Shown here one piece after another: positions 33,533-41,692 of a stretch of DNA of 45,298 bases. The position numbers were made by a program, and so were the translations under genes. The stretch spans positions 1 through 45,298 of the forward strand of contig CAJYLV010000028.1 in NCBI GenBank assembly GCA_913776255.1. Reading direction: 5' to 3'. How positions within the stretch are numbered: position 1 is the stretch's first letter; each line of letters starts with the position of its first letter. Source of the stretch: an uncultured Sphingomonas sp. (GTDB lineage: Bacteria > Pseudomonadota > Alphaproteobacteria > Sphingomonadales > Sphingomonadaceae). The notes below the pieces were generated by a model. It was given only the letters and a program-made list of their open reading frames with translations. It was not told where the DNA came from and searched no databases.

Positions 33533-35870
33533 GCATCGTCGACGACGCCAAGCAGATGGCGCAGGGGCTGGCGCAGAGCGCGATGCAGAAATTGGTGCCG
33601 CTCGCGCCCGACAGCTGGATACCGGGCGGGGTGCCGGACCCGCTGATCGCGCGCAAGCACGGGCTGATCGGGACGCCGGTGTCGCGGCTTGACGGCGCGC
33701 TGAAGGTGAAGGGCGCGGCGGGGTTCGCGGCGGAATATCGCTTCGAGAACATGACCTATGCCGCGTTGATCTATGCGCCGATCGCGCGCGGGCGGATCGC
33801 CGCGATCGACAGCGCGGCGGCGGAACGCGCGCCGGGCGTCGTGCTGGCGATGACGCATCTGAATGCGCCGCGGATGAAGGACATGCCGGTGTTCGGATCG
33901 GCACCCAATGCGGTCGGGCCGCACAATCTGCCGGTCCTGCAGGACGATCGCATCCACTGGAACGGGCAGCCGGTCGCGTGCGTGCTCGCCGAGACGCAGG
34001 AGCAGGCCGATCATGCCGCCGCGCTGCTGGACGTGACCTATGAGGCCGAGCCCTCGACCACCACCGTCGCGGGGGCGGTGGCGAACGGGACCGAGCAGGC
34101 GATGTTCTTCGGCCAGCCGCTGCGCAACGACGTCGGCGATGCCGAGGCGCTGCTGGCGGAGGCGCCGGTGAAGGTGGATCACGTCTATCGCACGCCGCGG
34201 CACAATCATAACCCGATCGAGCCACACGCCGCGACGATCGCGTGGGTCGACGGCGGGCTGGTGATCCACGACGCCAGCCAGATGGTCTCGCAACAGGCCG
34301 AGTCGATCGGCGCGGTGTTTGGGCTGGCGGCGGACAAGGTGCGATTGACCTCGCCCTATGTCGGCGGCGGGTTCGGCAGCAAGGGGCTGTGGGACCATCA
34401 GGTGATCGGTGCGGCGGCGGCGAAGCTGGCGGGACGCCCGGTGCGGATCACCTGTCGCGCGAGGGCGTGTACCGGACGGTCGGCGGGCGGACGCTGACCG
34501 AGCAGCGCGTCGCAATCGGCGCGCAGACGGACGGGACGTTCGACGCGATCGTCCACACCGGCCTGTCGGTGATGACCCCGCACAACAACATGCCCGAGCC
34601 GTTCATCCTCGGCACGCGCTGCACCTATGCCGCGCGCAGCTTCGCGCTGAAGGTCGAGGTGGCGCGGATGAACATGCTCGCGAATACCTTCATGCGCGCG
34701 CCGGGCGAGGCGGTCGGCACCTTCGCGCTAGAGGTGGCGGTCGATGAGCTGGCCGTGGAGCTGGGGATCGATCCGGTCGAGCTGCGGATCATCAACGAGC
34801 CCGAGAAGGACCCGCTGAGCGGCGTGCCGTTCTCGTCGCGGCATATCGTCACCGCGTGGCGGCAGGGCGCGGAGCGGTTCGGCTGGGCAGGACGCGATCC
34901 GCGCGCCGGGGTGCGGCGCGAGGGCGAGTGGCTGGTCGGCACCGGCTGCGCGACCGGCACCTATCCCTATTACCGGATGCCGGGCGCGGAGGCGCGGATC
35001 ACGCTGACGCGCGACGGCGAGGCGGTGCGCGCGCAGGTCGAGGTCGCGGCGGCGGAGATGGGGATGGGCACCTCCACCACCACCGCGATCGTCGCGGCGG
35101 AGCGGCTGGGGCTGCCGATCGAACAGGTCGCGGTCGGATACGGCGACTCGGCGATCCCCGGTGCGATCATGGCGGGCGGCTCGCAACAGACCGCGGCGAT
35201 CGGCGCGGCGGTGATCGCGGCGCATAATGCGCTGGTCGCCGACTTGCTCAAGCTGGCGGGCAACGACTCGCCGCTGGCGGGGCTGTCGGCGGACGAGGTC
35301 GGGAGCGTCGACGGCGGGCTGGCGAGCCGTACCGATCCGGCGCGGCGCGAAAGCTATGCCTCGATCCTATCGCGCGCGCAGCGGGGGAGCGTGTCGGTGA
35401 CCAAGGCGGGGTCGATGCCGCTCGAGCTGATGCACTGGTCGATGCACTCGCACAGCGCGATCTTCTGCGAGGTGCGCGTCAATGCGGTGACCGGCGAGTT
35501 GCGCGTCGGCCGGTTGCTGGGGTCGTTCGATTGCGGGCGCATCCTCAACCCGCGCACCGCCGCCAGCCAGTTCCGCGGCGGGATGATCATGGGGCTGGGC
35601 ATGGCGCTGATGGAGGAGACGCAGTTCGACGAGCGCAACGGGCGGATCATGAACCCGAGCCTCGCCGAATATCACCTGCCCGTGCACATGGACGTGCCGG
35701 CGATCGACGTGATCTGGACCGACATCCCCGATCCGCACACCCCGATGGGCGCGCACGGGATCGGCGAGATCGGGATCACCGGCGTCGCGGCGGCGGTCGC
35801 CAATGCGGTGTGGCACGCGACGGGGAAGCGCGTGCGCGAGCTGCCGATCACGTTGGACAAGCTGTTGTAG
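33529..35870 (+). pseudogene. molybdenum hydroxylase, Mo-binding subunit, frameshifted near 34452
   Basis: Starts at ATG 33529 (GGGAGA upstream). The first frame runs to a stop at 34497 and covers the N-terminal a/b-hammerhead domain (KVKGAAGFAAEY) and the YVGGGFGSKGLWDHQV motif of the Mo site. At about 34452 the frame breaks. ...RPVRIT turns into CRARACTG, while the next frame continues SREGVYRTVGGRTLTEQ, the expected family sequence. One C is missing: ACCCTG would restore ITLSREG, but the DNA reads ACCTG. The second frame runs intact to 35870, with MRAPGEAVGTFALE, GGSQQTAAIG, and GAHGIGEIGITGVAAAVANA containing the catalytic Glu region. Restored length would be about 780 residues. Real recent mutation or a sequencing error in a short C-run. 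Confidence 0.85.
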
Positions 35871-35881
35871 GTCTTGGCCGT

Positions 35882-36053
35882 CGTCCCGGACTTGGTCCGG
35901 GACCCCGCTTCTTCTTTCTTCGCCGCCGGCCGACTCTGTCTCCACGTCATTGCGAGCGAAGCGAAGCAATCCAGAGTTGGACCAGGACGCCCTGGATTGC
36001 TTCGCTACGCTCGCAATGACGAAGAAGCGGAGTCCCGGATCAAGTCCGGGACG
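35882..36053. repeat. 32-bp inverted repeat enclosing the 77-nt element
   Basis: The left arm 35882-35913 (CGTCCCGGACTTGGTCCGGG and on) and the right arm 36022-36053 are reverse complements at about 30 of 32 positions. The 77-nt element (35945-36021) lies between them and abuts the right arm. The gap 35871-36098 holds nothing else. Confidence 0.8.
35945..36021 (+). repeat. 77-nt inverted-repeat element, copy 2
   Basis: CGTCATTGCGAG ... CTCGCAATGACG, 77 nt. The left arm is slightly divergent (GCGAAGCGAAGCAATCCAGAG). The centre GGACCAGGACGCC is in the same orientation as copies 3 and 4. It is nested in a larger inverted repeat. Confidence 0.9.
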
Positions 36054-36098
36054 ACGGAGGGGGCGGGGTCTAAATTCGCATTCCCGCGTTCAGCGGCG

Positions 36099-36590
36099 AT
36101 GACACAGGATGACGAACGCTGGATGCGCGAGGCGATCAGAGTCGCGCGGTCCAAGGGCAGCGACCCTTCCAGCTCACCGCTGGGATCGGTGATCGTGCGC
36201 GGCGGGCGGGTGATCGCCGCCGAGCGCAACCAGACCCACGAACTGCCCGACGCCACCGCGCATGCCGAGATGATGGCGATCCGGCGCGGCTGCGAGGCGG
36301 AGGGCGAGCTGGAGCTGCGCGACGCGACGCTCTATTCGACGCTGCAACCGTGCGGGATGTGCACGATGGCGTCGATCTGGTCGAAGGTCGGGCGGGTCGT
36401 CTACGGCGCCGGGCGCGATGACGTCCATGCGATGTATTTCGAGGCGAAGCATGTCGACACGCTATCGTTCATTGCCGACGCGTACCGCGACGATATCGTG
36501 ATCGAGGGCGGGTGCCTGCGCGAGGAATGCGCGGCGCTCTATTATCCGCCCGACGCCGAGCTGCCGGAGGAGGAGCAGGCGAACCTTTAG
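36099..36590 (+). CDS. cytidine/guanine deaminase-family protein
   Basis: 163 residues from ATG 36099. An open frame upstream runs through the repeats and is not coding. Zinc-deaminase signature: TAHAEMMAIRRG (His zinc ligand and catalytic Glu) and TLQPCGMCTMASIW (two Cys ligands). The N-terminus WMREAIRVARSKGSDPSSSPLGSVIV and DVHAMYFEAKHVD fit the nucleoside/guanine deaminase group. It probably converts guanine, cytosine or a related base to the keto form. Lying after a xanthine-dehydrogenase-type operon, a purine role (guanine to xanthine) is attractive, but the Mo enzyme here resembles an aldehyde oxidase more. The Shine-Dalgarno is weak. Confidence 0.85.
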   Translation: MTQDDERWMREAIRVARSKGSDPSSSPLGSVIVRGGRVIAAERNQTHELPDATAHAEMMAIRRGCEAEGELELRDATLYSTLQPCGMCTMASIWSKVGRVVYGAGRDDVHAMYFEAKHVDTLSFIADAYRDDIVIEGGCLREECAALYYPPDAELPEEEQANL

Positions 36591-36604
36591 TGGGTGACGG
36601 CTTG

Positions 36605-36716
36605 CTTCTCCCCTCCCCTTCAGGGGAGGGGCCGGGGGTGGGGGACTCGCTCGCGCTACGTGCGCGGACAGGCCCCACCCCAACCCCTCCCCTGAAGGGG
36701 AGGGGCTTAAGAGAAG
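36605..36716. repeat. inverted repeat of CCCCTCCCC type
   Basis: The left arm 36605-36643 (CTTCTCCCCTCCCCTTCAGG and on) and the right arm 36673-36716 are imperfect reverse complements. Each arm is itself a palindrome around CCCCTTCAGGGG or CCCCTGAAGGGG. It fills most of the 213-bp gap between the deaminase and MFS genes and probably ends or isolates transcription. It is a family distinct from the 77-nt element. Confidence 0.75.
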
Positions 36717-36803
36717 CACTGGTCAACAATATAAATCAGGTTTGACCGGGATATTTCGAACTGTTGCCGGGTTGGGCGCGCGGACGGTGAAGGAGCGCGG
36801 ACC

Positions 36804-38072
36804 ATGGCGACGGTGGCGAACACGCGCGGCGGAGCGGCACCGTCGCGCGACGGAGAGCGGAAGCGCGCGACGCGGCCGCTGGAGGCGCTCAACTTCTTCA
36901 TGGCGGACATGCAGGCGGGGATCGGCCCGTTTCTGGGCGTGTTCCTCCAGCAGCGCGGCTGGACCGCGGGGCCGATCGGATCGGTGATGACCGCCGGCGG
37001 GGTGGCGGGCATGCTGATGACCGTGCCGGCCGGCGCGTTCATCGACCATACCGAGAAGAAGCGGCTGGTGGTGATCGTTACCGGCATCTGCACGGTGATG
37101 GCGTCGTTCCTGATCCTGTTCTCGCAGGCCGGCTGGGTGGTGACGGTCAGCCAGGTGGCGACCGCGATCGCGGGGGCGGCGATCGGCCCGGCGGTGACCG
37201 GCATGACGCTGGGGATCGTCCGCCAGAAGGGCTTCAACGCGCAGAACGGGCGCAATCAGGCGTGGAACCATGCCGGCAACATGGTCGGCGCGGGTCTGTC
37301 GGGCTATCTCGGCTGGCGGTTCGGGATGCCGGCGATCTTCTATCTCGCGGCGCTGTTCGGGGTGCTGGCGATCATCACCGTGCTGATGATCCCGGAGCAA
37401 GCGATCGACCATCGCGCCGCGCGCGGGCTGGAGAAGGGCGACAACGACGACTCGGACGGCGGACAGGCCGAAGGCTTCCGTGCGCTGATCCGCAACAAGC
37501 CGATGCTGGTCCTCGCCGCCGCGCTGGCGTGCTTCCACCTCGGCAATGGCGCGATGCTGCCGCTCTACGGGCTGGCGGTGGTCGGCGCGGGCAAGGGCAA
37601 TGCGGCGATCTTCACCGCCGAGACGGTGGTGGTGGCGCAGGCGGTGATGATCGTCGCCGCGCTGGTCGCGACGCGGATGTCGGCGGGGCGCGGTTACTGG
37701 CTGGTGCTGTTGATCTCGTTCGCGGCGCTGCCGGTGCGCGGCGCGTTGGCGGGGACGTTCATCGAACATTGGGGGGTGTGGCCGGTGCAGGCGCTCGACG
37801 GGATCGGCGCGGGGTTGCAGAGCGTCGCGGTGCCGGGGCTGGTCGCCTGTCTGCTGAACGGCACCGGGCGCGTCAATGTGGGTCAGGGGGCGGTGATGAC
37901 GGTGCAGGGCGTCGGCGCGTCGCTGAGCCCGGCGGTCGGCGGATGGCTGGCGCAGATGCTCGGCTATCACGTTGCTTTCTATATTCTCGGCAGCTTCGCT
38001 CTGGTCAGCGTCGCCTTGTGGATCGCGTTCGCGGGCGTGGTGCGCGAGGCCTGCGCGACGGCGCAGGCGTGA
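36804..38072 (+). CDS. MFS transporter
   Basis: 422 residues with AAGGAG before the ATG and about twelve membrane helices. The N-terminal half has FFMADMQAGIGPFLGVFLQQ, and the loop between helices 2 and 3 reads GAFIDHTEKKRLV, the MFS motif A position. A central hydrophilic loop (GLEKGDNDDSDGGQAEG) separates the halves. The C-terminal half contains GIGAGLQSVAVPGLVACLLNGTGR. This matches a group often annotated as a general MFS exporter. Substrate unknown. The ArsB-like permease follows 70 bp later on the same strand. Confidence 0.9.
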   Translation: MATVANTRGGAAPSRDGERKRATRPLEALNFFMADMQAGIGPFLGVFLQQRGWTAGPIGSVMTAGGVAGMLMTVPAGAFIDHTEKKRLVVIVTGICTVMASFLILFSQAGWVVTVSQVATAIAGAAIGPAVTGMTLGIVRQKGFNAQNGRNQAWNHAGNMVGAGLSGYLGWRFGMPAIFYLAALFGVLAIITVLMIPEQAIDHRAARGLEKGDNDDSDGGQAEGFRALIRNKPMLVLAAALACFHLGNGAMLPLYGLAVVGAGKGNAAIFTAETVVVAQAVMIVAALVATRMSAGRGYWLVLLISFAALPVRGALAGTFIEHWGVWPVQALDGIGAGLQSVAVPGLVACLLNGTGRVNVGQGAVMTVQGVGASLSPAVGGWLAQMLGYHVAFYILGSFALVSVALWIAFAGVVREACATAQA

Positions 38073-38142
38073 CGCGGGTGCTGGCGGCAGGCCAAGGGTT
38101 GGGGCAGGGGGGCGTGATGTCGATGCCGTCCGATCGTCCGCG

Positions 38143-39393
38143 ATGATCCTTGCCACTGCCGCGACCTGGGGCATCTGCGCCGCTGCGACCGCCGGGGTGA
38201 TCGCGCGACCGTTCCGCTGGCCGGAGGCGATCTGGGCGGTGGCGGGCGCGGCGGTGCTGCTGCTGTTCGGGCTGGTGACGCCGGGCGACGCGCTGGGCGC
38301 GGTGGCGAAAGGCGCGGACGTCTATCTGTTTCTGATCGGGATGATGCTGCTGAGCGAGACCGCGCGCGAGCAGGGGCTGTTCGACTGGGTGGCGGCGACC
38401 GCGGTGGGCCATGCCGGGGGCTCGCCGACGCGGCTGTTCCTGCTGGTCTATGCGACCGGGGTGGTGACGACGACCTTCCTGTCGAACGATGCGACCGCGG
38501 TGGTGCTGACCCCGGCGGTCTATGCCGCGGCGCGCAAGGCGAAGGCCGAGCCGCTGCCGTTGCTGTTCGCCTGTGCGCTGATCGCCAATGCGGCGAGCTT
38601 CGTGCTGCCGATCTCCAACCCCGCCAATCTGGTGCTGTACGGGGGGAAGATGCCGCCGCTGGGGGCGTGGTTCGCGTCGTTCGCGTTGCCGTCGGTGGCG
38701 GCGATCGTGGTGACGTTCCTTGCGTTGCGGCACGTCGAGCGCGCGCGGTTGACGGGCAGGTGCGAGGCGGCGGTGACGCGCGAACCGCTGAGCGCGGCGG
38801 GCAAGGCGGCGCTGGCGGGGATCGCGGCGACGGCGGTGCTGTTGCTGGTCGTCTCGGCGCTCGACCGGCCGTTGGGGTTGCCGACCTGTGTCGCCGGCGT
38901 GGCGACGATGCTGGGGGTCGCGGCGCTGGTGAAGCGCTCGCCGCTCGACACGATGCGCGCAGTGTCGTGGAGCGTGCTGCCGCTGGTCGCGGGGTTGTTC
39001 GTGCTGGTCGAGGCGCTCGACCGTACCGGGGTGATCGCGTGGGTGGCGGGCGGCTTGCGCGGCGTGGCGGCGGACCCGGTGCGCGGCGCGGCGTGGAGCG
39101 GGACGATCCTCGCCGTCGCGTCGAACCTGATGAACAACCTGCCGGCCGGATTGATCGCGAGCACCGCGGTGGCGCAGGCGCAGCCGCCGCGGGTGATCGT
39201 CGACGCGCTGCTGATCGGGGTCGATCTGGGACCGAACCTGTCGATCACCGGCAGCCTGGCGACGATCCTGTGGTTGCAGGCGATCCGGCGCGAGGGCGAG
39301 GATGTCGGCTTCTGGCGGTTCCTGAAGGTCGGCGCGGCGACGATGCCGCCGGCGCTGGTCGCGGCGCTGGGGGCGCGGTTGCTGATCGGCTAA
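38143..39393 (+). CDS. ArsB/SLC13-like anion permease
   Basis: 416 residues from ATG 38143, no strong Shine-Dalgarno. Around eleven membrane helices. Family motifs include VYLFLIGMMLLSETAREQGL, TTTFLSNDATAVVLTPAVYA and NAASFVLPISNPANLVLYGG, and in the second half NLMNNLPAGLIAS and DLGPNLSITGSLATILWLQ. The two NxxNLP/SNPxN hairpins mark the ion-transporter superfamily that includes ArsB and SLC13. It may export arsenite or carry a dicarboxylate-type anion. No arsR, arsC or ArsA-like ATPase is nearby, so an arsenic role is only possible. Confidence 0.85.
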   Translation: MILATAATWGICAAATAGVIARPFRWPEAIWAVAGAAVLLLFGLVTPGDALGAVAKGADVYLFLIGMMLLSETAREQGLFDWVAATAVGHAGGSPTRLFLLVYATGVVTTTFLSNDATAVVLTPAVYAAARKAKAEPLPLLFACALIANAASFVLPISNPANLVLYGGKMPPLGAWFASFALPSVAAIVVTFLALRHVERARLTGRCEAAVTREPLSAAGKAALAGIAATAVLLLVVSALDRPLGLPTCVAGVATMLGVAALVKRSPLDTMRAVSWSVLPLVAGLFVLVEALDRTGVIAWVAGGLRGVAADPVRGAAWSGTILAVASNLMNNLPAGLIASTAVAQAQPPRVIVDALLIGVDLGPNLSITGSLATILWLQAIRREGEDVGFWRFLKVGAATMPPALVAALGARLLIG

Positions 39394-39395
39394 TT

Positions 39396-39472
39396 CGTCA
39401 TTGCGAGCGTAGCGACGCAATCCAGTGCCGGATCAGGACGCCCTGGATTGCCGCGCTACGCTCGCAATGACG
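39396..39472 (+). repeat. 77-nt inverted-repeat element, copy 3
   Basis: CGTCATTGCGAG ... CTCGCAATGACG, 77 nt, beginning 2 nt after the ArsB-like stop and ending 5 nt before the stop of the minus-strand gene at 39478. It thus fills the convergent gap exactly and is likely used as a bidirectional transcription end. It has arm differences in ACGCAATCC and TTGCCGCGC that weaken the stem. Confidence 0.9.
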
Positions 39473-39477
39473 GCAGA

Positions 39478-39888
39478 TCACCGCTGTGCGCTACGCCGCC
39501 GGGCGACGCCGATGCTGTCCATCATCAGTTCGTATTGCGCGGGCGAGAAGCCGGCGTGGAGGAAGCGCTTCAGCTCCTCGGTCGGGATCGTATAGCCGTA
39601 ATGCCAGCCGAGCACCGCGACGCGGCGCAGCGCCTCGAGCCGCTCGTCGGCGAGCATGTGGTTGTGCGGCGGCTTGAACAGCACCGCCATCGCCTTGGCG
39701 ATTCGCCCCGGCTTGTCGAGCGACCACAGCCGGTCCTTGCGCGCCAGCGCGACCACCGACCATTCGAGCGCGCTGAGCCGCGCCGGCGCGTCGGTCGGCA
39801 CCGGATCGGCGCACGGCGTCACGATCGCGGCGGGGAGGGGGGCGGTGGTGACGACCGAGCGATCGTCGTCGAGCATCAGATAGGCCAT
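39478..39888 (-). CDS. conserved-looking hypothetical protein
   Basis: 136 residues from ATG 39886-39888 with AAGGGAG 8 nt upstream. An alternative longer frame to 40020 has no family look. The N-terminus MAYLMLDDDRSVVTT, then a helical region SALEWSVVALARKDRLWSL, FKPPHNHMLADERLEALRR, and HYGYTIPTEELKRFLHAGFS. Predicted soluble and cytoplasmic. I do not recognise a function. A well-formed promoter 200 nt upstream carries a TetR-type operator that also occurs before the tetR gene, so the protein is probably controlled by that regulator. Confidence 0.75.
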   Translation of the reverse strand: MAYLMLDDDRSVVTTAPLPAAIVTPCADPVPTDAPARLSALEWSVVALARKDRLWSLDKPGRIAKAMAVLFKPPHNHMLADERLEALRRVAVLGWHYGYTIPTEELKRFLHAGFSPAQYELMMDSIGVARRRSAQR

Positions 39889-39992
39889 GGGCGAACTCCC
39901 TTGAAAACGGACGGGCGCAGCCGGCCCCGGCGTCGCGGACGACGGGTGGCAACGCTGGCAGGCGGAAGGCGAAGAGCGGTTGAGCGCGACCG

Positions 39993-40031
39993 TCAGGACG
40001 CGCCGGGATGGGCGAAGCAACGAGGATCCAT
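39993..40031 (-). CDS. possible 12-residue leader peptide
   Basis: ATG 40029-40031 with AGGAG 6 nt upstream encodes MDPRCFAHPGAS and a stop, in the 5' leader between promoter 40086-40114 and the hypothetical gene. The ribosome-binding site is better than that of many real genes here. It may be a regulatory upstream ORF or a chance match. No attenuator hairpin was identified. Confidence 0.3.
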   Translation of the reverse strand: MDPRCFAHPGAS

Positions 40032-40085
40032 GAGCGGCTCCTGCGATGATGAGGCGCCGGGCTGGTCCCTCATTCCGTACCGCCT

Positions 40086-40114
40086 GGTATATAAACCGAG
40101 CGGCCTACCGTCAA
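40086..40114 (-). promoter_or_regulatory. promoter for the hypothetical gene at 39478-39888
   Basis: Minus strand TTGACG (40109-40114), 17-nt spacer, TATACC (40086-40091), with overlapping TATATA nearby. The transcript would have a leader of about 190 nt. Confidence 0.6.
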
Positions 40115-40122
40115 CGCCTTTC

Positions 40123-40137
40123 TATACCGATCGGTAA
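40123..40137. promoter_or_regulatory. TetR-type operator upstream of the hypothetical gene
   Basis: TATACCGATCGGTAA contains a perfect 12-bp palindrome TACCGATCGGTA (40125-40136). It lies 10 bp before the -35 box of the minus-strand promoter and matches the site at the tetR start (40782-40795) at 12 of 14 positions. Confidence 0.65.
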
Positions 40138-40158
40138 TTTATTTTTTACAGCCTCGGT

Positions 40159-40782
40159 TCAAGCACTTGGCCACATGGCAAGGCTGGTATCGACGACGCG
40201 GTCGAGATCGGCACGCGTCGCGCCCGAGGTCGCGAGCACCGCCATGCCTTGCAACAGTGCGTAGAGATAGAAGGCGAGCCCCTGCGCATCGAGATGCGCA
40301 GGCAGGTCGCCGTCGCGTTGCGCCTGTTCGAAGCGTGCGACCAGCGCGGCGTTCGACGACTGGCGGCGCTCCATGATGTGCGCCTTGATCGAATCGCCCT
40401 CCGCGCCGCAGGCGGTGGCGCTGATCACGCCCATGCAGCCCTTGGGGTCGCAGGTGCTGGTCTGCGCCGCGACCGCGCCGCGCATGAAATGCTCGGCGAC
40501 CGCGCGCGCGGTCGGCTGTTTCAGCGCCTCGCGGGTATAGGCCAGCTTCTCCGCCTCGTAACGGTCGAGCGCCTGGTGGAAGAGCTGTTCCTTGTTGCCG
40601 AACGCGGCGTACAGGCTGGGCTTGGTGATGCCCATCGCGGCGGTCAGGTCGGCCATCGACGCGCCGTCATAGCCCTTGGCCCAGAACACGCCGAGCGCCG
40701 CGGTGAGCGCGGCATCGGGGCAGAATTCGCGCGGACGCCCACGGGTCGGGGCGGGGGCGTCGGCGGTGGTGATCGATTCCAT
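40159..40782 (-). CDS. TetR family transcriptional regulator
   Basis: 207 residues from ATG 40780-40782. HTH region: FCPDAALTAALGVFWAKGYD, then ASMADLTAAMGITKPSLYAAFGNKEQLF. The C-terminal domain includes TCDPKGCMGV and ATACGAEGD, so three cysteines lie close together in the ligand domain, which would allow a redox or electrophile sensor (inference). No Shine-Dalgarno: on the minus strand a TATATA box lies about 10 nt before the ATG, so the mRNA is probably leaderless. The operator-like TATACCGGTCGTTA overlaps this start, consistent with autoregulation. Confidence 0.92.
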   Translation of the reverse strand: MESITTADAPAPTRGRPREFCPDAALTAALGVFWAKGYDGASMADLTAAMGITKPSLYAAFGNKEQLFHQALDRYEAEKLAYTREALKQPTARAVAEHFMRGAVAAQTSTCDPKGCMGVISATACGAEGDSIKAHIMERRQSSNAALVARFEQAQRDGDLPAHLDAQGLAFYLYALLQGMAVLATSGATRADLDRVVDTSLAMWPSA

Positions 40783-40795
40783 AACGACCGGTATA
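40782..40795. promoter_or_regulatory. TetR-type operator at the tetR start
   Basis: On the minus strand TATACCGGTCGTTA overlaps the start codon and the -10 region of tetR. It matches 12 of 14 positions of the site at 40123-40137 (TATACCGATCGGTA). Binding here would block tetR transcription directly. Confidence 0.6.
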
Positions 40796-40835
40796 TAATG
40801 ACGCGGCCCCGGTCCGTCGAGGGGCGGCGTCCGGG

Positions 40836-41591
40836 TCAGGCGCCAGCGCCGTCCCGGATCGACGATAGCCACAAGGGGAAGGACGTCTGCACCGGCGTGC
40901 CGAGCGGCGACATGCGGGCGTGGACGAGCGCGAGCAGGGCGAGCGGCAGGTCGAGCACGACCGGCGGGGTGCCGTCATGCTCGTCGCGGACAAGGCAGAG
41001 GTGATAAAGGCGGTCGCTGGGCTCGCCGTGCGGATTGGCGGCGGGGTCGGCGGTGACCGCGGCATCGAGCGCGTCCTCGACGACGGTCCAGGCGAACAGC
41101 GGATCGGTGGCGGTGATCGCGGCGGCGTTGAGCCGCGCCAGATCGGAGACGAAGCTGAAGATCAGATCGGCCCCGGCGCGGTCGCTGGCGAACCAGCGCG
41201 CGTACGGCGGGTTCGGCGCGGCGTCGCCGCGGACGAGATCGAGGGGGCGCTGGGGGATCCAGCGGGCGAGCCACGCATCGATCCGCGCGCCCTCGGCCAG
41301 CGCGGCGTCGCCGCCGGACAGCAACGCGGTGCCATCGAGGCCCTCGCGCGCCAGCCAGCCGATCACGGTGGCGATACGCTCCGCGTCGCGCGCGCGGAAG
41401 TGTGCGAGGTTCTCGGCGCGCTCCGCTGCGCTCAGCGAGCGCGGATCGCCGCGATGGAGCGGCTGATCGGGTGGATAGTCGCCGAGCCGCGCGGACAGCA
41501 TCGCATAGGGGTCGGCGTCGGTGGTCGGCGCCGCGCCGTCACGCTGGCCGGGCGACGGCCGGCCGGCGAACCAATCGGAAATCCTCGACAT
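40836..41591 (-). CDS. hypothetical protein, possible immunity partner of the upstream gene
   Basis: 251 residues from ATG 41589-41591 (weak Shine-Dalgarno, internal Met31 possible). Soluble and acidic, with no signal peptide. Segments include AERAENLAHFRARDAERIATV, ARIDAWLARWIPQRPLDLV, ADLIFSFVSDLARLNAA and PVVLDLPLALLALVHAR. I do not recognise a family. It lies 101 bp after the glycine-zipper/nuclease-like gene on the same strand. A small soluble gene directly after a toxin-like gene is the usual place of an immunity protein, but nothing in the sequence proves this. Confidence 0.7.
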   Translation of the reverse strand: MSRISDWFAGRPSPGQRDGAAPTTDADPYAMLSARLGDYPPDQPLHRGDPRSLSAAERAENLAHFRARDAERIATVIGWLAREGLDGTALLSGGDAALAEGARIDAWLARWIPQRPLDLVRGDAAPNPPYARWFASDRAGADLIFSFVSDLARLNAAAITATDPLFAWTVVEDALDAAVTADPAANPHGEPSDRLYHLCLVRDEHDGTPPVVLDLPLALLALVHARMSPLGTPVQTSFPLWLSSIRDGAGA

Positions 41592-41692
41592 GCGCGTGAT
41601 CTACCAGTCGCCGCCACCAGCGGCCAGTGCCTAGGGGCTGACCCAGCAAGCTGGAGCGGGCCGGTGCCGCTTCCACGTAAGTGGATCAACCT

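Noticed and set aside
38143..39393. Arsenic-resistance operon around the ArsB-like gene
   Set aside because: No arsR, arsC, arsH or ArsA-like gene nearby, so only the permease family is called.
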